The notes: generated by a model not told the origin, from the sequence alone. 10,044 bases of DNA from an uncultured Actinomycetes bacterium (GCA_903930035.1 CAIYXG010000088.1:1-10044), one strand, 5' to 3'. Shown: positions 1-6,634, counted from the stretch's first letter. Numbers and translations are program-made.

Positions 1-224
1 CCCTCCGGCGCCACGTGGTAGCTGTTGTGCGTCCCGAGCGCCTGCACCTCGTTGATGCGCACCGTGTCGTCGCCGACGGGGACCGGGGCCTCGTTGCCGC
101 CGGACCCGGTGCCGCCCCCGCCGCCGTTGGCCGGCGGCGAGCTGCACGCCGCCACGCCAGCGAGCGCCAGGACGAGCGCCGTGGCGGCCAGTGGACGTCG
201 GGCCGTCCGGATTCCTTGCAGCAT
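1..224 (-). CDS. Lipoprotein, phosphatidylinositol phospholipase C-like (partial, C-terminus beyond left edge)
   Basis: Only the first 74 residues are visible; the gene continues past base 1. The protein starts with a classic lipoprotein signal: basic residues (RTARR, 6-10), a hydrophobic run (about 11-26) and a lipobox VAAC with the lipidated cysteine at residue 27. A Gly/Ser/Asn-rich linker follows (about 31-44), then the start of the mature domain with INEVQALGTHNSYH at about 57-70. The GTHNSYH motif matches the start of the catalytic domain in phosphatidylinositol-specific phospholipase C-like proteins (the Ca2+-dependent PI-PLC-C1 family), where the first histidine is catalytic. By family knowledge it would be anchored outside the membrane and cleave phosphoinositide-type head groups. 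The ATG at 224-222 has a good ribosome site (GAGAAGGG, 238-231) six bases upstream. The family call rests on one motif. Confidence 0.72.
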   Translation of the reverse strand, partial: MLQGIRTARRPLAATALVLALAGVAACSSPPANGGGGGTGSGGNEAPVPVGDDTVRINEVQALGTHNSYHVAPE

Positions 225-370
225 CGTTCGCCCTTCTCGGCCGCCCCCTGGCGCCCCGCGCCATGGTGGCAGCAGCACTGCCGACCGGCAACCTGCTGTT
301 CACCTGCGCGCCGCCCGGCGCCCGCGGGGAGCGGGGGGGGCCGGGACGTGCGCAGCGGTTGTGCGGCGAG

Positions 371-393
371 CCGGGATGTGGGCTACGTCCCGG
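371..393. repeat. Imperfect inverted repeat in the leader of the nuclease gene
   Basis: Six-base arms CCGGGA (371-376) and TCCCGG (388-393) flank an 11-base centre in which GT and AC can also pair. The repeat lies 6 bases upstream of the ribosome site GGAAGG (400-405) of the nuclease gene at 415. It could be an RNA hairpin or an operator. In DNA this GC-rich it may also be chance. The rest of the gap 225-414 shows only another short GC palindrome near 308-321 and no convincing promoter. Confidence 0.3.
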
Positions 394-414
394 GGTTCTG
401 GAAGGCTGTCGCGC

Positions 415-1371
415 ATGGATGTGGCTGCCTGGCTGGAGGGGCTGCCGGCCCCCGAGCCGGACAGCGCCGAGTTCCTGGACGAGGTCCGCGCCGACCTGGA
501 GGCGACGGCCCGCTGGTGCGTCGCCGAGCTGCCGCCGGAGGCGCTCCCGCTCCGGCTCCCCAAGTCCCGCCTGGCCGACCTGGGCCGCTGCGAGCGCCTG
601 GCCACGGCCCGGTTCGAACGGCCCCCGGTCGACGAGGAGATGACCGAGGCCCTGTTCCGGGGCGTCGCGCTCGACCGGCTCGTCGTCCACCAGCTCGTGG
701 CCGGCCGGCTGCTCGACCCCGTGGCCGAGCTGCGCGGGGCCCTGGCCGCCGAGGGGGAGTGGGCGGCGCTCGACCACCTGGACGCCATGGACGACGTCGA
801 GGCCCAGGCGGTGCTCTGGCCGTTGGTCGGGGCCGTCACCGACGCGTGGTCGGCGATCGACGCCTCGTGGGTGCCGCGCACGCAGGCCCCGGCCATGCTG
901 TCCCTCGCCGACGGTGCGGTGGTCTGCTCCGGGGTGCTCGACGTCGAGCTGGGCGGTCCGGTCGCCGACCGGCCGGGCGCCGTGGTGGAGGTCAAGTCTG
1001 GCCGGCCGTCCGCGGCCCACGCCGACGAGGTCTACCTGTACGCGCTCGTCGTGGCGCTCCGGGACCGGGTCGTGCCGGCCCAGGTGGCGCGCTGGTACCC
1101 GGGCGGCGACCCGGTCGGGCTGCCGGTCACGACCGCCGTCCTGGAGACGGCGGCCCGGCGGCTGGGCGACGGCATCGAGCAGTGGGCGTCGCTGCGGGCC
1201 GGGCGCCCCGCCCAGGAGCACCCGGGCTGGTGGTGCCGGTTCTGCCCCGACGCCGAGGACTGTCCGAGCGCCCGGACCGACGCGCCGGTCGACGAGGACG
1301 AGCTCGAGGGCGAGCTGGCCGACGGGTTCGCCGCCGACCCGGCCGACCTGGGGGACGACCGTGACGACTGA
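415..1371 (+). CDS. RecB/Cas4-like PD-(D/E)XK nuclease with four-cysteine iron-sulfur motif
   Basis: This 318-residue protein is probably a metal-dependent DNA exonuclease or endonuclease. The PD-(D/E)XK core is visible as GVLDVEL (Asp176) followed by VVEVKSG (Glu192, Lys194), then a helix ending in VYLYALVVAL (206-215) at the place of the RecB-type QxxxY motif. Four cysteines, Cys59 (GRCERL) and Cys274, Cys277 and Cys283 (C-x2-C-x5-C near the C-terminus), match the iron-sulfur staple seen in Cas4 and AddB. His92 may be the helical motif-I histidine. The last 30 residues are strongly acidic. The ATG at 415 is preferred over upstream in-frame starts because GGAAGG (400-405) precedes it and the translation upstream is low-complexity. 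The stop overlaps the start of the next gene. No helicase or cas gene is adjacent, so the substrate and partner are unknown. Confidence 0.8.
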   Translation: MDVAAWLEGLPAPEPDSAEFLDEVRADLEATARWCVAELPPEALPLRLPKSRLADLGRCERLATARFERPPVDEEMTEALFRGVALDRLVVHQLVAGRLLDPVAELRGALAAEGEWAALDHLDAMDDVEAQAVLWPLVGAVTDAWSAIDASWVPRTQAPAMLSLADGAVVCSGVLDVELGGPVADRPGAVVEVKSGRPSAAHADEVYLYALVVALRDRVVPAQVARWYPGGDPVGLPVTTAVLETAARRLGDGIEQWASLRAGRPAQEHPGWWCRFCPDAEDCPSARTDAPVDEDELEGELADGFAADPADLGDDRDD

Positions 1372-2491
1372 GGAGGACCCGGCCCTGGACGACCCGGTGC
1401 TCGACGGCGCGGACCCGGATGGCCGGCACCCTGATGACCGGCACCCTGACGACCGGGACGAGGACGGTCCGCACGGCGGCGCCGGCGAGGAGCCGGACGA
1501 CCCGTCGGCCGACGGTGGCGGGACCACCGCCGAGGTGGCCCTCCCGGCGCCCCGGCCGGTGGTGGTCGTCGACGGCCTCGACCGCGACGCCCGCCGGGAG
1601 ATCGGCGCGGACTACCGCTCCCGGCTCCTGGACGTCGCGCAGCAGGTGCTGGGCGACCGGTTCCTGGTCGACCCGGGGGACCGGTCGAGGCCCGACGTCT
1701 ACCGGGACGGCCTGGTGCTCGACGCCTTCGACGTCACGGCGCGCTGCCCCCGCCGGTTCGCCGGCCCGTCCGACGACGCCTACCGGGACTCGGTCCGGAA
1801 CGGCCGGCGCCGCGTGGCCCTGGTGGCGCTGCGCCACCTCTCGGCGCACGGCGGCACCCCGGCCGAGGCGGTCCGTGCTGCGATGGCCGACCGGTCCGAG
1901 TGGCCGGTCGGGCTGGCCCGCTGGTTCGAGGAGCTCGACCGCGGCGGCCGCGTCGCGCTGGCCGCGGCGGCCACGACCTGGGTGGTCGGTGCGCTCCGGC
2001 TGGTGGGGCACGGGCCGGGCACCCAGTGGCGGCCGCCCTTCCCGAAGCCCTCCTGGACCCTGCCGGGACGGCTCGTGCGGGTCAGCGCCGCCGTCGACGC
2101 GACCGCCGGCAACGCCGGGTCCGGCGACCGGCTGCTGGTGCTGGCCGACCGTGCCCCGGCCGCCGAGGACCGGCTCCGGGCCGGGTTCGTGTCGCTGGTC
2201 TGGACGGTCGGCAAGGGCGAGGCGCCGGTGCGCGTCGCCCTGGGCTCGCCCGCCACGGGCACCATGCAGCGGCTCACGGTGGACACCGCCCTGCTCGACC
2301 TGGCCCTGGACCGGACCGAGGAGCTGCTCGGGTACCTGGCCGAGCCCCAGGGCGCACCTGCGGTCCCGGGCCGGTCGTGCGCCCTGTGCGACCTGCTGGA
2401 GGACTGTCCGGCAGGGCTGCGTCAGCTCTCGGCCGGCCCGTCGCCCGCAGCAGGGCCGTCGGCACCCTCCACCGGCGACCCGACGATGTAG
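1361..2491 (+). CDS. Degenerate PD-(D/E)XK-like protein keeping the four-cysteine cluster
   Basis: This 376-residue protein looks like a diverged paralogue of the gene just upstream. It keeps the same cysteine plan: Cys129 (TARCPRRF) and Cys340, Cys343 and Cys349 (C-x2-C-x5-C). Asp246 (AAVDATAG) aligns with the first nuclease aspartate. Where the neighbour has VVEVKSG, this protein has LVLADRA (259-265 region), so the Glu and Lys are replaced by Leu261 and Asp263. It is therefore probably a catalytically dead, iron-sulfur-stabilised subunit that binds DNA or the neighbouring nuclease (inference). The first 60 residues are acidic and low in complexity, including two copies of RHPDD. The GTG start at 1361 overlaps the upstream stop by 11 bases and follows GGGGGAC, which suggests translational coupling. 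The reading frame is intact, so this is not a pseudogene. The last 70 bases overlap the convergent thioesterase gene. Confidence 0.7.
   Translation: MTTEEDPALDDPVLDGADPDGRHPDDRHPDDRDEDGPHGGAGEEPDDPSADGGGTTAEVALPAPRPVVVVDGLDRDARREIGADYRSRLLDVAQQVLGDRFLVDPGDRSRPDVYRDGLVLDAFDVTARCPRRFAGPSDDAYRDSVRNGRRRVALVALRHLSAHGGTPAEAVRAAMADRSEWPVGLARWFEELDRGGRVALAAAATTWVVGALRLVGHGPGTQWRPPFPKPSWTLPGRLVRVSAAVDATAGNAGSGDRLLVLADRAPAAEDRLRAGFVSLVWTVGKGEAPVRVALGSPATGTMQRLTVDTALLDLALDRTEELLGYLAEPQGAPAVPGRSCALCDLLEDCPAGLRQLSAGPSPAAGPSAPSTGDPTM
1424..1453 (+). repeat. Two tandem 15-base units inside the acidic N-terminal region
   Basis: The unit CGGCACCCTGAYGAC occurs twice in a row, differing at one third-codon base, and encodes RHPDD twice (residues 22-31 of the second nuclease-like protein). 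The following CGGGACGAGGAC continues the acidic run. The near-identical DNA and the CCT codons, which are unusual next to the C/G-ending codons around them, suggest a recent slippage duplication in a disordered linker. Confidence 0.75.
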
Positions 2492-2922
2492 ATGAGGCTG
2501 CCGGTCGCCACCTTGACGGCCGACGCGGTCCGCACCTCGACGTCGCAGAACACGACCCGTCGTCCGCGGCGGGTGACCCAGCCCTCGGCCACCAGGTCCT
2601 CGGAGCGCACCGGCCCCAGGTAGCGGACCGACATCTCGATGGTCGAGAACATCCGCGGGTCCTCGTAGGCCGTGCCGATCGCCGGGACCACGACCGTGTC
2701 GATCAGGGTGGCGATGGCACCGCCGTGCATCAGGCCCTGGGGCTGGTTGAGCTCGGGCCGCCCCGGGAGCCGCATGCGGGCGTAGTCGCGGCGCAGCTCC
2801 TCGACCTCCACCCCGACCAGGTTGGGGAAGTACGTCTGGTCCGGCCAGCTGCCGAACGACGACCACCGCTCGAGCACCGAGCGGGGCAGCAGGTCGAACT
2901 CCTCGGCGCGCCACGACGTCAT
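2422..2922 (-). CDS. PaaI-family hotdog-fold acyl-CoA thioesterase
   Basis: This 166-residue protein probably hydrolyses acyl-CoA or aryl-CoA thioesters in the cytoplasm. The hotdog signature is clear: NQPQGLMHGGAIATLIDT at 59-76, with HGG at 66-68 and the acidic Asp75 on the central helix, followed by the strands MSVRYLGPV (97-105), VTRRGRRVVFCDVEV (116-130) and VATGSLIYIVG (138-148). Length and motif order fit the PaaI/DUF4442-like group. The start ATG at 2922 has GGAAGA (2936-2931) eight bases upstream. The gene diverges from the thiolase operon across a 152-base gap, which fits a role in releasing CoA from intermediates of that pathway. Its 3' end overlaps the end of the nuclease-like gene by 70 bases. 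Substrate specificity cannot be read from the sequence. Confidence 0.88.
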   Translation of the reverse strand: MTSWRAEEFDLLPRSVLERWSSFGSWPDQTYFPNLVGVEVEELRRDYARMRLPGRPELNQPQGLMHGGAIATLIDTVVVPAIGTAYEDPRMFSTIEMSVRYLGPVRSEDLVAEGWVTRRGRRVVFCDVEVRTASAVKVATGSLIYIVGSPVEGADGPAAGDGPAES

Positions 2923-2984
2923 CTGCAGAGTCTTCCACGGCCGCCCGCCGCTGCGTACTGCCGACGGTCGACGGCCACCTCCGG

Positions 2985-3015
2985 TTCAGCCGGTCCCCGG
3001 CCCTCCCTGTACCTT
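2985..3015 (+). promoter_or_regulatory. Weak candidate promoter for the thiolase operon
   Basis: TACCTT (3010-3015) fits the TAnnnT pattern of actinobacterial -10 elements. TTCAGC (2985-2990) is a poor -35 match with a 19-base spacer. A transcript would start near 3022, about 50 bases before the ATG, and would include the hairpin at 3037-3057. This is suggestive only; the surrounding gap is shared with the divergent thioesterase gene. Confidence 0.25.
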
Positions 3016-3036
3016 TGGCGCCGCAACCCCACCACG

Positions 3037-3057
3037 GGCACCGGACCTGCCGGTGCC
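3037..3057 (+). repeat. Perfect 8-bp hairpin in the leader of the thiolase gene
   Basis: GGCACCGG (3037-3044) and CCGGTGCC (3050-3057) pair perfectly around the five-base loop ACCTG. The stem ends five bases before the ribosome site GGAAGGA (3063-3069). In RNA it would be a stable stem next to the ribosome site. In DNA it could be an operator. Function is unproven. Confidence 0.45.
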
Positions 3058-3074
3058 GTCCCGGAAGGACGAAC

Positions 3075-4223
3075 ATGGCCGAGGCCTACATCATCGACTC
3101 GATCCGCACCCCCGTCGGCAAGCGCGGCGGCGGCCTGTCCCAGGTGCACTCGGCCGACCTGGGTGCCCACGTGCTCAAGGCCCTCATGGACCGCACCGAC
3201 GTCGACCCGGCCCTGGTCGAGGACGTCGTGTTCGGCTGCCTCGACACGATCGGCTCGCAGTCCGGCGACGTCGCCCGGACCTGCTGGCTCGCCGCCGGTC
3301 TGCCGGAGGAGGTCCCCGGGACCACCGTCGACCGTCAGTGCGGTTCGTCCCAGCAGGCGGTGCACTTCGCCGCCCAGGGCGTGATGTCGGGCACGCAGGA
3401 CCTGGTCGTGGCCGGCGGCGTGCAGAACATGTCGGCCATCCCGATCTCCTCGGCGATGCTGGTGGGCGAGCAGTTCGGCTTCCCCGACCCGTTCTCGACC
3501 TCGCCGGGCTGGGTGGCCCGGTACGGCACCCAGGAGGTCAGCCAGTTCCGCGGCGCCGACATGATCGCCGAGGACTGGGACATCTCCCGCGAGGACATGG
3601 AGGCCTTCTCGATCGAGTCGCACACCCGCGCGATCGCCGCCCGGGCCGAGGGCCGCTTCGAGACCCAGATCGTCCCGTTCGGCGAGATGTCCCAGGACGA
3701 GGGCCCCCGCGAGCCGAACCCCGAGAAGATGCGGTCGCTGCCGACCCTGGCCGAGGGCGGCCGGGTCACGGCGGCGGTGGCGTCGCAGATCTCCGACGGT
3801 GCCGCGGCGATGCTCGTCGCGTCGGAGCGGGCGGTGCAGGAGCACGGGCTCACGCCCCGCGCCCGGATCCACCACCTGTCGGTGCGCGGCGAGGACCCGA
3901 TCCGCATGCTCTCCGCCCCGATCCCGGCCACCCGCTACGCGCTCGAGAAGGCGGGCATGACCATGGACGACATCGACCTGGTCGAGATCAACGAGGCGTT
4001 CGCGTCGGTGCCGCTCGCCTGGATCAAGGACCTCGACGTGGACCCGGCGAAGGTCAACGTCAACGGCGGTGCCATCGCGCTCGGCCACCCGCTCGGCGCC
4101 ACCGGCGTCCGGCTCATGACCACCCTCCTCTACGAGCTGGAGCGCACGGGCGGCCGCTACGGCCTCCAGACCATGTGCGAGGGTGGCGGGCAGGCCAACG
4201 TCACCATCATCGAGCGCCTCTAA
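3075..4223 (+). CDS. Thiolase, FadA6-like (acyl-CoA acetyltransferase)
   Basis: This complete 382-residue thiolase cleaves a 3-ketoacyl-CoA with CoA to release acetyl-CoA, the last step of a beta-oxidation round. All thiolase landmarks are present: the nucleophile Cys89 in DRQCGSSQQA, NEAF (306-309), GGAIALGHPLG with His338, and Cys368 in MCEGGGQAN. The segment VTAAVASQISDGAAA (231-245) replaces the usual VTAGNAS version. Together with IPISSAMLVGEQFGF and the C-terminus NVTIIERL, this closely resembles my recollection of mycobacterial FadA6, a KstR2-regulon thiolase of steroid C/D-ring degradation. The ATG at 3075 has GGAAGGA five bases upstream, and the MAEAYIIDSIRTPVGKRGG start is typical. 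It is the first gene of an operon with the acyl-CoA dehydrogenase, which starts directly after the stop codon. Thiolase identity is sure; the steroid assignment is inference. Confidence 0.93.
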   Translation: MAEAYIIDSIRTPVGKRGGGLSQVHSADLGAHVLKALMDRTDVDPALVEDVVFGCLDTIGSQSGDVARTCWLAAGLPEEVPGTTVDRQCGSSQQAVHFAAQGVMSGTQDLVVAGGVQNMSAIPISSAMLVGEQFGFPDPFSTSPGWVARYGTQEVSQFRGADMIAEDWDISREDMEAFSIESHTRAIAARAEGRFETQIVPFGEMSQDEGPREPNPEKMRSLPTLAEGGRVTAAVASQISDGAAAMLVASERAVQEHGLTPRARIHHLSVRGEDPIRMLSAPIPATRYALEKAGMTMDDIDLVEINEAFASVPLAWIKDLDVDPAKVNVNGGAIALGHPLGATGVRLMTTLLYELERTGGRYGLQTMCEGGGQANVTIIERL

Positions 4224-5453
4224 GTGGACTTCGAGGACTCTCCCGAGCTGGCCGCGTTCCGGGCCGAGGTCCGCGACTTCCTGGACGCCCACGCCCAGCT
4301 GCGCCACGGCGACGACCGCGACTGGTCCCGCAACGGCGCCGCGCTCGACCCCGAGGTGGCGGCGGACTACCGGCGCCGCTGCGTCGAGTGGCAGGGACTG
4401 CTCTACTCGTCGGGCTGGGCCGGCCTGACCTGGCCCACCGCGTTCGGCGGCCGGGGCCTCACGGCCGCCCACCAGATCGTGTTCAACCAGGAGCTGGCCC
4501 GCTACGACGCCACCTCCGGGTTCCTCACCGCCGCCATGGCGCTGGTGGGCCCGACGCTCATGGCCCACGGCTCCGCCGAGCAGCAGGAGCGCTACCTCGC
4601 CCCGCTGCTGTCGGGCCAGGAGGCCTGGTGCCAGCTGTTCTCCGAGCCGGGCGCCGGGTCGGACCTGGCCGCCCTGGCCACGCGGGCCGTGCGCGACGGC
4701 GACGAGTGGGTCGTCAACGGCCAGAAGGTCTGGACCTCGAGCGCGCAGCACGCCGACTTCGGGATCCTCATCACCCGGACCGACCCCGACGTGCCGAAGC
4801 ACGACGGGCTCACCTACTTCATCGTCGACATGCGGTCCCCGGGCGTGGACGTCCGGCCGCTCGTGCAGGCGCAGGGCGTCGCCCACTTCAACGAGGTGTT
4901 CCTCGACGACGTCCGGGTCCCCGACGCCAACCGGGTCGGCGAGGTCGGCGGCGGCTGGAAGGTCGCCCGCACGACGCTGCGCAGCGAGAGCTCGATGATC
5001 TCGGGCGCCGGCCAGGCCACCAACTTCGGCGCCGTCCTGTCGACCTGCCGACGGCTGGCGCGCACCGGCGACCCGCTGGTCCGCCAGGAGCTGGCCAAGG
5101 TCTTCACCGACGAGCAGATCATGAAGTGGATGTCCATGCGGACCCAGACCGCCGTCATGACCGGCCGCAAGGAGCTGGCGCTCCACGGGTCGCTCCTCAA
5201 GAACTTCTTCACCCGTGCCCTCACGCGGCGCGTGAACCTGGCGGTCGACGTCGAGGGCGCCGAGGGGATGCTCTGGACCGACGCCGAGGGCGAGGGGTTC
5301 TGGCAGTACCAGTTCCTCAACCAGTTCGCCCCCAAGATCGGCGGCGGCACCGAAGAGGTGCACCGCAACAACCTGGGCGAGCAGGCCCTCGGCCTGCCCC
5401 GCGAGCCGTCCACCGACAAGGACGTCCCGTGGAGCCAGTCCAAGCGGGCCTGA
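4224..5453 (+). CDS. Acyl-CoA dehydrogenase (FadE-type)
   Basis: This 409-residue FAD enzyme would introduce the alpha-beta double bond into an acyl-CoA. An N-terminal helical domain (1-130) is followed by the flavin signature CQLFSEPGAGSDLA (136-149) and WVVNGQKVWTS (162-172) in the beta domain, then the C-terminal helical domain with IGGGTEEVHRNNLGEQALG (372-390). At the site of the catalytic Glu of medium-chain enzymes (IYEGT) this protein has Gly (IGGGT). Glu255 in TLRSES aligns with the alternative base of isovaleryl-CoA dehydrogenase and is the likely base (inference). The GTG start at 4224 follows the thiolase TAA (4221-4223) with no gap and no strong ribosome site, so translation is probably coupled. 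The SDR gene follows 38 bases later. The substrate is unknown; steroid-type or branched acyl-CoA is plausible from context. Confidence 0.93.
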   Translation: MDFEDSPELAAFRAEVRDFLDAHAQLRHGDDRDWSRNGAALDPEVAADYRRRCVEWQGLLYSSGWAGLTWPTAFGGRGLTAAHQIVFNQELARYDATSGFLTAAMALVGPTLMAHGSAEQQERYLAPLLSGQEAWCQLFSEPGAGSDLAALATRAVRDGDEWVVNGQKVWTSSAQHADFGILITRTDPDVPKHDGLTYFIVDMRSPGVDVRPLVQAQGVAHFNEVFLDDVRVPDANRVGEVGGGWKVARTTLRSESSMISGAGQATNFGAVLSTCRRLARTGDPLVRQELAKVFTDEQIMKWMSMRTQTAVMTGRKELALHGSLLKNFFTRALTRRVNLAVDVEGAEGMLWTDAEGEGFWQYQFLNQFAPKIGGGTEEVHRNNLGEQALGLPREPSTDKDVPWSQSKRA

Positions 5454-5491
5454 GCCCGGCAGCCCGTGCGACCGACCGACAGGAGACTCCG

Positions 5492-6301
5492 ATGATGCTC
5501 GACGGCAAGGTGGCGGTGGTCACCGGGATCGGCCCCGGGATGGGGCGGGACATCTCGCTCGGACTGGCCCGGGAGGGCGCCGACGTGGTGCTGGTGGCAA
5601 GGTCGGACCGGGTCGTGCCGTCGGTGGCCGCCGAGGTCGAGGCGCTCGGCCGACGGGCGTTCCCCGTGTACGGCAACATCGCCAAGGCCGACGAGTGCGC
5701 CCGGATGGCCGAGGAGATCACCGCGGCGGTGGGCGACAAGGTCGACGTCCTGGTCAACTCGGCGTTCCACGGGGGCCAGCACGAGCGGTTCGAGGACGCC
5801 GACCTGGCCAGGTGGCACCGGCCGATGGACGTCAACTACTTCGGCACGCTCCAGTTCACCCAGGCCGTGCTGCCCGCCCTCAAGGCGGCCGCCGCCGACT
5901 GCGGCGACGCCCGCATCGTGAACATCAACACGATGTCCGTGCAGCTGCTCGAGGCGCAGGCCGGCTCGTACGCCGGGTCCAAGGCCGCCATCGGTGCGGT
6001 CACCAAGACGCTCGCCCGCGAGCTCGGCCCCTACGGGATCCGGGTGAACTCGGTGCACCCCGGGTACATCTGGGGCGACAGCGTGAAGATCTACTTCGAG
6101 TGGCAGGCGTCGGAGCGCGGCGAGGGTGCCACGTGGCAGGACGTCTACGACGAGCGGGCCGCCGAGACCTGCCTGGGGTACCTGCCGCACTCGTCGGAGA
6201 TCAGCGGGGCGGTCGTGTTCTTCGCCTCGCCGCTCGCGAAGTGCGTCACGGGCACGGCGCTGCCGGTCAACGCCGGCCACTGGATCGCCCCGGCGGGCTG
6301 A
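5492..6301 (+). CDS. SDR family oxidoreductase (classical type)
   Basis: This 269-residue NAD(P)-dependent short-chain dehydrogenase has the cofactor motif TGIGPGMG (11-18) and the catalytic tetrad Asn115, Ser149 (INTMS), Tyr160 and Lys164 (YAGSK). The usual NNAG motif reads NSAF (89-92), a deviation that may be typical of its subfamily. The C-terminal part, VHPGYIWGDSVKIYF (188-202) and ALPVNAGHW (256-264), belongs to a recognisable actinobacterial SDR group without a fixed substrate. The first of two adjacent ATGs (5492, 5495) is chosen because AGGAG (5481-5485) lies six bases upstream. As third gene of the thiolase/acyl-CoA dehydrogenase operon it probably oxidises a hydroxyacyl-CoA or reduces a ketone in the same pathway. 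The stop lies three bases from the stop of the convergent LapA-domain gene. Confidence 0.9.
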   Translation: MMLDGKVAVVTGIGPGMGRDISLGLAREGADVVLVARSDRVVPSVAAEVEALGRRAFPVYGNIAKADECARMAEEITAAVGDKVDVLVNSAFHGGQHERFEDADLARWHRPMDVNYFGTLQFTQAVLPALKAAAADCGDARIVNINTMSVQLLEAQAGSYAGSKAAIGAVTKTLARELGPYGIRVNSVHPGYIWGDSVKIYFEWQASERGEGATWQDVYDERAAETCLGYLPHSSEISGAVVFFASPLAKCVTGTALPVNAGHWIAPAG

Positions 6302-6304
6302 CCG

Positions 6305-6607
6305 CTACTTCTTCTTGCTCTTCAGCGCCTTGACGGTGCCGGTGTCCTTGCCGCGGCGGTAGCCGAGCCCGCCGCCCACGACCACGCCCAGGACGCTCGC
6401 CACCAAGAGCGCCACCCAGACCGGCAGGTCCTGCTCCCACCAGAGGAACTCGATCGTCGCCGTGTGCCGGTTGGACAGGATGAAGAGCACGGCGACGACC
6501 AGCCCGACCACGGTCGCGACCGCCCTCGGCGTCCACTGCATCTTCTGGCGGCCGTGGACCACGCCGTGGTCGTCGGGCCGGGCGGGGTCGTGCCGGGGTG
6601 TGTCCAT
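6305..6607 (-). CDS. LapA-domain (DUF1049) small membrane protein
   Basis: This 100-residue protein has two predicted membrane helices (about 27-45 and 62-83) joined by SNRHTATIEFLWWEQDLPVW. The pattern of an Asn after the first helix, a short beta-like segment and a second helix ending in GYRRG is that of the LapA/DUF1049 domain. In gammaproteobacteria LapA acts in envelope lipopolysaccharide assembly; the role in actinobacteria is not established. The N-terminus (1-22) is polar and the C-terminus ends in a basic tail KSKKK. The start at 6607 has AGGAG eight bases upstream; Met23 is an alternative start. It lies 27 bases downstream of the NTF2-like gene and is probably cotranscribed with it. 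No hairpin is visible in the three-base gap to the convergent SDR. Confidence 0.82.
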   Translation of the reverse strand: MDTPRHDPARPDDHGVVHGRQKMQWTPRAVATVVGLVVAVLFILSNRHTATIEFLWWEQDLPVWVALLVASVLGVVVGGGLGYRRGKDTGTVKALKSKKK

Positions 6608-6634
6608 GGTGCTGTCTCCTCGGGCGTCGGCCGG

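Noticed and set aside
359..389. Promoter TTGTGC...TACGTC for the nuclease pair
   Set aside because: The hexamers match poorly with a 19-base spacer and overlap the inverted repeat; no better than chance in this gap.
25..414. In-frame upstream extension of the nuclease gene back to base 25
   Set aside because: It would cover the divergent lipoprotein gene; its translation is low in complexity, and the ATG at 415 has a good ribosome site.
415..2491. A CRISPR-Cas system around the Cas4-like protein
   Set aside because: No direct-repeat array and no other cas gene appear in the window. The four-cysteine nuclease fold is shared with AddB/RecB-type proteins, so Cas4 proper is not supported.
1361..2491. 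The degenerate nuclease as a pseudogene
   Set aside because: The frame is intact, the cysteines are conserved and the start is coupled to the upstream gene, which argues for selection on the protein.
1127..5363. Very long open frames on the minus strand (1127-3076 and 2919-5363) and a long plus-strand frame running from 2822 into the SDR gene
   Set aside because: Their products are low-complexity Arg/Gly/Pro/Ala or His/Asp-rich strings without family motifs. They lie opposite or out of frame with genes that have full motifs, so they are by-products of high GC.
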